Source: Monodelphis domestica
Lineage: Eukaryota > Chordata > Mammalia > Didelphimorphia > Didelphidae
DNA length: 64,000 nucleotides
NCBI RefSeq assembly: GCF_027887165.1
Contig: NC_077232.1
Location: 2,135,662 to 2,199,661, forward strand
Direction of reading: 5' to 3'
In this document: piece by piece, positions 46,963 to 56,379 of the stretch
How the letters are laid out: every line of letters starts with the position of its first letter
Position numbering within the stretch: position 1 is the stretch's first letter
Made by a program: the position numbers and the translations under genes
Notes under the pieces: generated by a model
Told to the model about the DNA's origin: nothing
The model's input: only the letters and a program-made list of their open reading frames with translations
The model's database searches: none

Positions 46963-48650
46963 TTTTCCCTCCAAGAACATTAAAATCCAGGCATTCTGAC
47001 AGTCCAATTTTCACCCCTATACCAACAGCAATCCTGATGCTCTGCTAGGACCTCCATGGAAAGCTGAGCCAACAGAAGAATATTCAACTTTGCTTTTAGA
47101 AAATTTCTGTGAGGCTAATGCACTAGATGGCCCACAGGGACATTTTCTTCCCTAAATTGCAGGAAACATGACTGATAAATACCCAGAGATGATGAAAAAG
47201 ACTGTTAACTCAGGGATAATGGACCACATCAATTCAACAGTGATTCCTTTAATGCCTTTGAGGATAGGCAGGTATTTAGAGAGAATGCAAGTCTTTACCA
47301 GAGACACCATTTGGAGGATTTATCTGAAGTTGAAAGCTTCAGAAAATTCACTTCCTAAAACCAGTGGTTGGAAAATCCCCAGCCTTGGTTTCTCAAAGCA
47401 AATGGGAAGTTTCAGTTGCTAGGCTTTTTTGACTGAAAGAGGAAAGAGGGCAATCAGTATAAGATTGAGAAGAGCTGTCCTGAATCCTGCTCCATGCTCA
47501 CCTCCATCCCCCAGTGTCTGGCCAGGACATTCCCCAAAAAGGATAAGCATAGACATAAACTGCAGGATGAGCTACAGGAGAAACCAGGATCCTGGAAAGG
47601 GGGAAGGGAAGTTCTGAGTCTGGGGCCTTTCCTTTTAATTCCTTGTCATCCCTGGATCTGCTGAAGATTTCTCTGTGAGTTCAATCCTTTCCTTATACAT
47701 TTGCATTGATTTCTTCAAAGAGTACAGCTAGCAAACAGGTCAGTTTGGAGGGGGAGGATGTCACATAAGTTTCCGCCACTGGGTTCTGGTGTTTTTATTT
47801 TCCTCTTGGTGGCAAGCAGTGGCCCCAAACCTTTCAAACCTTTTTAATATAGCCCCTAGTAGTGAGTGGGGTTTCTTTAAGCCATTCAATGTTTCCTGCT
47901 GAGTGAGAATGCCAATGTTCTTGTCTCTACTAAATCCTCCTATGACTCTGGCTCCTTGTAAATGGCCACCATGTCTCCTTGACTTTTTGACTTTTCTTAG
48001 TCTGGAAAAATATTCACACTCTGTCACTCCTATCTGTCCCTAAAGGATATTATTTGTCAATAAAGATGAACTGAAACAATAGAAAAAAAAAACCAGCGAC
48101 AATACAGGCATATGTGTAGTCAGTCTTGTTTTGTGCTGGTCAATGACTGAGTTTAGCATAAGGTGAGCACCTGTGCCCACCCTTAGGAGAATCTCAGCTA
48201 CTTTTTGGTAGGACAATTTCATTGTCTTTGTATTCCCAAGACTAAATATGGCAGTGAAAATTATTCTGGGTCCAGTATTTCACAAATGCTAAATATTAAA
48301 CAAACGTTTATTGCATTTTCACCCAGAAAAACAATGAAAAAAATGTTACATTCTGATCCCTCCTTTCCAGAGGTGGGTGCCTACGGGTGGGGAATAACAT
48401 GCATACTCTGTCACTTGGTTCACATGATGGTTAGTTGTGCTGTCTTTTTTCTCCTTTTTTATTCTTTGATTTAAAAATTGATTCTGGGTGAATTTTGAAC
48501 AATGAAACAATAACTTTGAACAATAAAAATGATTTAAAGGAAAACATTGATAGAAATATTAAAATATGAATAAGTAAATGATTGATTCATTTATGAATAA
48601 ATAAATAAAACTGCTGCATTCGTACATATAAATGTCTGTTGCATTGAATT
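46963..48650. other. Unassigned DNA upstream of the MRGPR unit
   Basis: About 1.7 kb with no recognised repeat. An 84-codon plus frame at 47168-47422 (MTDKYPEMMKKTVNSG start) follows a pyrimidine tract ending TTGCAG just before its ATG. It matches no family that I know and does not resemble the receptor. Confidence 0.4.
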
Positions 48651-48654
48651 AAAT

Positions 48655-49235
48655 GGTTCGGTCTGCCCTTAGATCTGTCCATATGGATTCTAAAAGGAAG
48701 CCAATCTCCCATGAACTCTTCTATAGACTAAAGAAAAGAGAAAAATGAAGGCTAAGTTGCAGCCCGTTCAGAAAAGAGAGGAAAGGGAATTGTAACTCTA
48801 GTCATCTCCAGGAGGTTCATTTCTATAATATAAAAATCACACGATAAGAAGAAGATAATGGATCAAGCATTTATTAAGCACCTACTATGTGAGAGGCACT
48901 GCATTAAAAACTTTAAAAATATATAATTTGAACCTCCAAAGACCCTTGTGATGTTAGCGTCATTATTATCCCATTTTAAAGTTGAGGAACTTGAATCACA
49001 GATATTAAGGGACTCGTCCAGGGTCACACAGTTAGTAAGTGTCTGAGGGTAGATTTGAACTTCCTTCTTACGCTAGGCTCCATTAACTGTCCGAGATGGG
49101 TCAGGGAGAAGAGGCTTTAAATCTTGAAGTTCGAGACAAGAGTCTGGAAAAGCCCCTGACGCAGTTCTTTGCCTTTATGTCTCCAGGGCGTCTGACAGAA
49201 AGAAGCAGGGCTTCCTGGGGCTGGGAACAACCACC
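48655..49235 (+). promoter_or_regulatory. 5' flank of MRGPR gene with putative splice acceptor
   Basis: The flank is shared with the pseudogene at 25925-26278. A minus-strand CORE-SINE lies at 48858-49085 (TAAGCACCTACTATGTGAG, then GGTCACACAGTTAGTAAG). After it, TTCTTTGCCTTTATGTCTCCAG forms a polypyrimidine tract and AG at 49185-49186, 49 bases before the ATG. MRGPR genes normally have a non-coding 5' exon spliced to a single coding exon, so this is a likely 3' splice site. The upstream exon and promoter are not identified. Confidence 0.55.
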
Positions 49236-50204
49236 ATGGCTGTGTCTTCCATTGCCCAGCAGGGGGTATATATGCCTGATAACGCAACGGAGAGCAGTGT
49301 GAATGGTAGTTTAGTTCCTGGAACACCTGCAGAATCGGAAGCATTTGCCTGGATGAGCCTCCTCACTCAGTTCATTGTTGTGGTTGGATTGGTGGGGAAC
49401 ACCATCGTCCTGTGGCTGCTGGGCTTCCGCATGCCGAGAAACCCCTTCTCTGTCTACATCCTCAATCTGGCTGGGGCCGACGCCCTCTTCCTCTGCGGCC
49501 AAACTGCACGCTTCATTCTGCGATGTGCTGGATATTCTAATCTCGCCTCAGCGATGGGAGTGATCTACGTCATCAACTCATCCTACACGGCGGGCCTGAG
49601 CCTGCTGGCGGCGATCAGCACCGAGCGCTGTCTCTCCGTGCTCTTCCCCTTCTGGTACCGAAGCCACCGGCCCAAGCACACTTCTCCGGGGGTGTGCGCT
49701 GTCCTCTGGGCTCTGGCCAGCCTGCTAGGGGTAGCAGATTTGATATTTTGCGTACATGCGCACAATCACCATTTCTGCCCCACCTTCTTCATCGTCCGGG
49801 CCGTGTGGTTCTTCCTCCTCACCGCTGTGCTGTGTGTGTCCAGCCTGACGCTGGTGCTCCGGGTCCAGTGCAACTCCCAGCGCCGACGGCCTCCCCGGCT
49901 CTACCTCCTGATCCTGCTCACCGTCCTCCTGTTCCTGCTCTGCGGCCTGGCCCCCGGGATCAAAATTTCCATCCGGAGTTTGTATTTAGCCTTCCGGAAT
50001 CATTGGCTCCCTACTCTCCTGGCCTGTGTGAACAGCAGCCTGAACCCCCTCATCTACTTCTTCCTGGGCAGCCACAGTCATAGAAAAGAGAGGGAGTCCC
50101 TCAAAGTGGTCCTACAGAGGGCTCTGGGGGACAAGCAGGAATTGGAAGGGGAGGGGAGGAACACTTCCCACACCATCACGCCGGAGACATCCTCCTGGGA
50201 CTGA
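49236..50204 (+). CDS. Mas-related G-protein-coupled receptor (MRGPR), intact
   Basis: This rhodopsin-class receptor belongs to the MRGPR family, whose members sit in the plasma membrane of sensory neurons or mast cells and respond to peptides and small cationic ligands. The 322-residue single-exon frame has the same length as human MRGPRX1. The ATG lies in a strong context (CCACCATGG). N-glycosylation sites are N16 and N23. TM1 is about 41-64 with GNTIVLWLLGFRM; TM2 71-92 with N77 and D82; TM3 106-128 followed by STERCLSVLFPFWYR (128-142), the family's ERC form of DRY. TM4 is 151-172, TM5 186-209, TM6 220-243, and TM7 256-278 with NPLIY at 270-274. The tail VVLQRAL (291-297) is typical. No stop or frameshift lies in the core. 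The coding DNA is GC-rich against AT-rich flanks. A broken paralogue lies 23 kb upstream. Subfamily assignment (X/B-like or marsupial-specific) needs a tree. Confidence 0.95.
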   Translation: MAVSSIAQQGVYMPDNATESSVNGSLVPGTPAESEAFAWMSLLTQFIVVVGLVGNTIVLWLLGFRMPRNPFSVYILNLAGADALFLCGQTARFILRCAGYSNLASAMGVIYVINSSYTAGLSLLAAISTERCLSVLFPFWYRSHRPKHTSPGVCAVLWALASLLGVADLIFCVHAHNHHFCPTFFIVRAVWFFLLTAVLCVSSLTLVLRVQCNSQRRRPPRLYLLILLTVLLFLLCGLAPGIKISIRSLYLAFRNHWLPTLLACVNSSLNPLIYFFLGSHSHRKERESLKVVLQRALGDKQELEGEGRNTSHTITPETSSWD

Positions 50205-50297
50205 GAAAAGATGCTCAGCTATGGGAGTCCATGAAGTGAGCCGCCTGCCCCAGGTCCACATGCCGCCTCCCTCCCACTTAGGGCGTAGCGTGAGGAA

Positions 50298-50535
50298 CTG
50301 GTATTTGTTAAGCACCTACTATACGCCAGGTGCTGTAACAAGCCATTTATATATGCTTCCTTTAATCCTCACAAAATTCTTAGGAGGCTGATATTCTAAC
50401 AACCCCCATTTTATAGTTGAGGAAACTAAGGCAGGCAGAAGTTCAGTGACTCCTTACCCAGGATCCCAAAGTAAGTCAACTTGAATGCAGCTTTTCCCGG
50501 CTCCAGATCCAATGATCTGGAGCTCCCTAGCTATA
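50298..50535 (-). repeat. CORE-SINE downstream of the MRGPR gene
   Basis: Reverse-oriented MIR-type SINE with TAAGCACCTACTATACGCCAG and TTTTATAGTTGAGGAAACTAAG. It is orthologous in position to 27313-27560 and marks the shared 3' flank of the duplicated receptor unit, which continues to about 50600. Confidence 0.8.
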
Positions 50536-50599
50536 TGAGGCCTCCAGGATTTACTTGGGGAATGAGGTCCAGAGCCAAGGGATCAATCAATGCAACAAA

Positions 50600-51637
50600 T
50601 AGCCACTCATTGTCTCTCAAAGAGTAGAGATAAAGGAAAGACATCCCCTCTGGCCCAAGCCTTCCTGTCCTTGCCTCTCTGCTCATGAAGGGATAGTCAG
50701 GACTCAGACTCCTCAAGGTTCCAAGAGTCATGCTCCCCAAATCTGTTGTCTTCTCTCAGGCTTGATCTCCTAGGTTCTCTCAGATCTCCTCCCCCTCCCT
50801 CTGCCCTGAACAGAGGAGACGCCAGCTTATCTGAGTACCCCTGTATTTCCTGATCTTTCTCCCTTCCCTTCCCCCTCCCATGCCCATCATAGGAAGGAAC
50901 TAAGCTGAATACTTCACAGTCAAGGCAAAAGCTGGGCATCCTCTCTCATCTTCAGGCTCTTTCTCCAAGTCTCAGTCTCTCTGGATCTCTGGGTTTCTCT
51001 CTTTCTGTGACTGTCTTCATTCCAATCTCTCTTTTGCTCTGTGTGATCTAAGTCTGTATGAGGACCTTGTATGGGGGGAAAGTAATGTAGGGGTATTATA
51101 TGGCCGGGGGCACTGTGGAAGCCAAGACAGGGGAAAGGGATGCACTCTCTCATACACATACAAATCAAACAGAACATACACTCACTTGTCATCAGAAATG
51201 ATCCATACATTCAATTAACTGAAAGTATGTTTGTGGAGATTGGTAACAGGGGATAAGAAACAGATGTTTTATCAGAACTTTAAGGCACACAAATAAAGAT
51301 GAAAACACCAGAAGTCTGTGGGTAGATTTGATTTCCTTAAATGGTGTTCAAAGACAAAAAATGGGAAGATGGGATACTATAAGAGGGAATAAAAGGAGGA
51401 AGGAGAGGAAAACCACTACTGGATAATAGAGATACATAGGATGTAGTGTATATATAGTCATGGACAAAAAAGCAAAACAGCATTCAAGAAATCAAAATTC
51501 AACATTTGCCATATGCCTAGAATTATACTAAATTTAGGACATGTTAAATTTGAGATATCCATGAGACATTCAGTTTGTAATGTCTAATTAGAAGATGGTG
51601 GTATAAGATTAGGGCTCAGGAGAGAGTAGGGTTAAGT
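50600..51637. other. Unassigned DNA
   Basis: No gene or repeat recognised. Minus frames of 80 and 96 codons (50697-50939, 50920-51210) are low-complexity and lack domains. Confidence 0.4.
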
Positions 51638-53444
51638 TGTAAGGATAATTTTAGAGTTGTGACCTACTCTAAATTTATTTGGTCATCAGGGAATATCCCA
51701 AATAAAATACCCAAGTCAGTTTGGAAATTTATGGTGGTTTAATTAATATAGCAGGAAGCAATTAAGGAGAGGAGAGATGGAAAGGGTATAGGATTTCTCC
51801 CACCTGGCCTGAGCTAGAGGGAGTTCAAAATCCTCCACCGTGAGGTCTTTGAAAATTAGAGGCTTTCTCTAAGAGGATAGTGTTTGGAAGGTAAAGGAGA
51901 AAGAATCAGCCTAAACTCCAAGAGAGCTCATAGAAGACGCCTCACCTGAACTCACTGCTAAACCCAGACAATAGCTGCCACCACGCCAAGATGCCAAAAC
52001 ACTCAGCACGCTGCCACCAGCCACCTCTCAGCCACCAAAGAGCCCAGAGAGAGGAAGTGACACAAGATATATAGACGGTTTTTACATCACTTTCCTTCAT
52101 CTCACCTGTACCAATGTTAATTTAAGCTTGACTTAGGACTGCCCAGGGGTCTGTCAGCTGCTTCTGATTTGTCATTTGCTAGCTCATGTCTATCATAGGC
52201 TATCCTCCTAAATATTTAATCCTTAAGTATGGGTGTAGACATTCCTGCTTTTGTTAGACTAAGTAGGGTGGAGTAATCTAAATTTTACAATCCCCCCATG
52301 ATGATTGGGAGACTAGTCTCCCCAATTGATCACTAAACATAATCATCCTGCACCTCCAAATTTTCTAACTGCACGTGCATATATAATTTCACCTTCTAAG
52401 AGGAAACTATAAAAGTTAGATATAAGAGGGAAATAGAAGAAAGACAGACAGTAAAACCAATGTTTTCTGGGCACATTGACAAAAAGCAATTAGGGGGCAG
52501 TCCACTTTTGGCATAGGAGCATACATTCAAACAAATGTTCAATCAAAAGTCAGTTCAGTCAACCACATCCAAAGTTCATTTTGGATCTTCTTGATGAAGT
52601 GTAGGTTTTCTGGCATCTTTCTGCAACAGTTCATTCTCTGGATTTAGTGGTTAGCAAGCTTCTTTCCTTGAATATCTTTCTCAAACAAAAATTCAAAATC
52701 TTGGATTTTTATTAAGATACAATACCTCCTGAAGTGGGTGTTAAGAAACATCCAGTTCAGTTCAGGATGCAATGTTGAGTTGTGGGTGTTTGAGTCAATT
52801 ATCTAAAGAAGAGAAAAACAACCAAAAACATAAAGAAAGGGGAAAAAATGGAAGAAAGTTAAACTTTTTGGAAAAAGAAAAAAATTCAAAATCAGAATCA
52901 AAATATCAAAATCTAGGTATATAAAATGTTGAGTAACCAAGAATAAATTCATAATAGGCCCTTCTACAGGTCCAATTTAAAGTAATATCTATCCCACAAG
53001 TCTGCAGGACAGAATTCAGTAATATTTCACTTACCCACTTGGAGTCAAGACTACAGGAAGTTGCCATACTATAAGAAGAAAAAGAACTAGAATTTTATTT
53101 TAATAAGGAAGTGTCATTCCCTGGTTTGATTTTTTGTCATTCTCAGGGGTATGGGGAGCCAGGATGATAGTCAAACTTTGGTACTTGTCCGAATACTTCA
53201 CAAAGAGTCTAGATATGAGGAAGTCCTATGACTTAACATATGTCAAGCATCGCAACCTTGAGTCTCACACTAGTTTTTCCTGTGTGCTCTTTTTGGCACT
53301 ATTCAGGTCAAGTCTGTGCTCCTCGTTTTTATCCCATTTCCTAGAATCAGGCACAAACATTAATCATAGTCCCATAACATTCTATAGATAAATGGCAGGT
53401 TCCTGCAGTTTAAAGCTTTTGGGTATGCATTGATATTATAGAAA

Positions 53445-53486
<42 letters not shown>

Positions 53487-54840
53487 CTTATATTACTGAA
53501 GAAAAAATAATATTAATTGTATGTACCTTTATTACAAGAAATGAGAAAAAAGGAAAAAATCAAATATTCTAATCAAAATAAAAGAAAAGCAATAATAAAA
53601 ATAAGGGGGAAAGAAAAACATCAGGAATTCAATGTGTTCTCGAAAAACAGTATTCACTTGTCAATGAATTATTATCTTCAATGCATGTGATAGGGTACAG
53701 TCAATCAGTCTCAACAGAAGATGCTCTCTTTACATGTGAGCAATGAATCCAAGAGTCCGTCTCTCCAATCTTTATAGATGTTGGAGTAGTTAGCAATATT
53801 TCGAATGGCCCTTCCCAGGAAGGCTGAGTTGCTCCAGTATGCTGGAAATTCTTAATATACACCTTGCCTCCTGGGTTCAGTTCATGAGGTGAAAAGTCTA
53901 TTGGTCCGGCTTGAACTGCATCTCCAGATTCATGGAGTTCATGCAGTTTGTGCTATAATTCCTGTATATAGGAAGCAATAGTAGTATATCCTCCTAATAG
54001 TGATGTATATGCAGGGGAGAAAGGCTTAGCCTGCATAGGTGGATGTCCAAAAATGGTGAGATGTGTAGGTCTCCTCTAGGCCTGCTTCTAAGATAAAATA
54101 GGGCCAGAGGGAGAATTTCAGGTCATTTTAAATGGGTCTCAGTGCATAATTTGCCAATCATGGTTTTAAGTTCTCTGTTCAGTCTTTCAACTTGGCCTGA
54201 GCTCTGGGGATGATATGGAACATGGAATTTGGAAGTTATCCCCAAGCAAGAATATATTTGATTTAGGACAGAATTAGTAAAATGACTTCCTTTATCTGAA
54301 TCAATATGTGCTATCAGGCCAAAGCAAGAAATAATCTCTTAAAAAAGCCTCTGTGGCTCGGGCTGCAGGAAATGCTTCTGGCCATCTGGTCAGTTGATCT
54401 ACTATGACTAGACAAAAAATTATAATGTCCAGCCTTTGGCATGGTTATGAAATCTATCTGTAGGTGCTCAAAAGATATGTAAGCCAGAGGACACCCAGAG
54501 GCTTTGCCATGAAATGCATGTTGATTATATGCTTAACAGATAGAGCAGGCTGTACACACTTTAGAGGATATAGTAGTTATATCAGGGGCTAACCATACTC
54601 TCTTAACAGAGTCCACAATGCCCTGGGTACCAAAGTGACCATTTTTAATAGAGGATGACCCAGTAAAGGAGACTGAAAAGTGGTCAGACAAATAGGGGCT
54701 GAACCATGAGGGAATAGTGTCATTTAAATGAGAAGAAGAAATATCCAACAGAATGATATTTTCTTTACATTCTGTAATGACATCAATAGAGCTCTGCACC
54801 CATGTTCTGATAGCAGATGGGGGAGGGACAGATGAAGGTA
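51638..54840 (-). mobile_element. Broken class I (gammaretrovirus-like) ERV with 3' LTR
   Basis: On the minus strand the 3' LTR occupies 51638-52289. It begins TGTAAAATTTAG, ends TTACA, and is related to LTR family B. It is preceded by a polypurine tract (ATGGGGGGAT) at 52290-52299. Upstream, about 53690-54830 reads as pol integrase: the zinc-binding part, catalytic core and C-terminal region resemble gammaretroviral integrase. The stretch 52300-53690 is in the place of env but is not recognisable. The 5' half (LTR, gag, most of pol) is absent. It is an old fossil with many breaks and no functional potential. A (TG)n microsatellite lies within it. Confidence 0.85.
53450..53485. repeat. (TG)n microsatellite
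   Basis: About 17 TG units inside the ERV remnant, in its env-position segment. Confidence 0.95.
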
Positions 54841-55690
54841 GAGAAATTAATTGCTTAAATTAAATTAATTGATTTATTGATAGTTTTCTATTTTTACCAG
54901 ATTCTTGCATATACATAAACCTAATTTCCCTAGAATTCAATGATCCTTGGCCACCTTGTCTGGCACTTGGAGCTCTTTCTTTCATATTCTCAACACATGA
55001 GAAAAGGGAAGACATACTTCTGACTCTTTCTTGCCACTTCCCTCTGCCATCATTAACAAGCAATCATCATTCCTTTGTATTTCCTGTCTTTCGGAGCTAT
55101 CTGCCTATCTGGAATAAAATGGAGATTATCTACCAGGACTCAGGGTTGTTCTAGTCCTTCCTTATGTGATGAAGAAAGAACGGTTTGCAAAAAACTGAGA
55201 GGTGCAAAGGGCAAAGTGAGTGATTGACAGGGGCATGTAACTAAGGATCACATGGGAGCCTAAGGCTGGAGATCTGGGATAAGATTCTATGCTCAAGGGT
55301 CAGACATCTCTCCTGAAGAACCTTGGAAAAACAGGTATTCTTCTTCTCTTAACACCAGCTAAAGAAGGAATCTTTGAATCTAGCTGCTGGCAACATTGAG
55401 GAAAAGAATATTGAAGGAATACATCACCTCTGGGCCTATTTGGACAGTAGTCTACTGAAGATCCTGGCCTTTTACTGGACTCCTTGTGTGAGATTTGGCT
55501 ATGGGGGAAATTACTCTTTAGTTTAGAAAGATAGTTTTAGATAGTTTATAGACATTAAATTTTAAGATAACTAGTATAATTTTCTCCTAAACCTCTGTTC
55601 CTTCCTCCCCTTCCCAACCAATAAATCTGAATTATTCATATGCTCCCTTGTGTTCATTCCTCACCAAATTCCCTACATAACACTTAAGAA
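54841..55690. other. Unassigned DNA with an LTR-like end
   Basis: A CCAACCAATAAATCTGAATT poly(A)-like signal near 55616, followed by a TCCCTACATAACA stretch, looks like an LTR R/U5 end on the plus strand. Start and family are unknown. Confidence 0.3.
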
Positions 55691-55759
55691 TTTTAGGGCC
55701 TGATTTAGACTAAACAAGATGTGATAGAAATAAGCAGTGTAGTCCACCCCCCTCCCCCA

Positions 55760-56280
55760 TGACTACTTCAAGGAAAAATTTCAAATGAGCACCAGATCAA
55801 GTAGTGAGAAAACAACTTATTGCAAAAAAAAAACAATGGAGTCACAGAGAAATGATCAGGGCAAGAGCTATGGAACATGGGAAGGCCATCATCATAAAGC
55901 TAATCTCTGTGGTCAGAAGAAGGTCATGGCTAGAGTAAGCTCATACCTCCAAACACCAGGAAGGAAATGAATGCTAGACCGTGTTGGTCTCTTTTTATAC
56001 CCCCTTTTCCCACATCACTTCCTGTCACTCCTCCTCCTTCTTCACAAAAACCAATGGTAGTCTTTCAATTTGCCTAGCACTGCCCAAAGGGGGTGGGGCA
56101 GTGGCCTTTGGAGGTCTGAGCTTACTCTAGTAAGTGACTGATGAAATTTCATACTTAATGGTTAGCAGGGGTCCTTTAAGTGCTTGATTTGATGTTAGAA
56201 ATAGATAAGGGGAGAGGTAATCCTATCTTCCCAATAGGAGAGGGAATCTGTCTTCATACAGACTCAGAAAGGTCCTAAAT
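55760..56280 (-). mobile_element. Possible LTR on the minus strand
   Basis: The minus strand has a GGGTATAAAAAGAGACC promoter-like box (plus-strand 55991-56006). Upstream lies a CCATTGG-type box and a CACTTCCTG-like region, the layout of LTR U3 sequences elsewhere in the window. No partner copy, ends or target duplication were found. Confidence 0.3.
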
Positions 56281-56379
56281 AACAAAGTGGAGCATCGAGT
56301 TCACAGCAAAACTATAGAGTTTGCCAGATTTTTGGTAATCAATAAGAGAGTTAGAAATAGCGTTTATACTGCACTCCTG

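Noticed and set aside
47168-47422. Coding exon preceded by an acceptor-like TTGCAG
   Set aside because: The 84-codon frame matches no family, and no donor, conservation or neighbouring exon can be shown.
49694-50083. 129-codon alternate-frame ORF inside the receptor
   Set aside because: GC-rich coding DNA commonly leaves a second frame open; the protein is Pro/Arg-rich with no domain.
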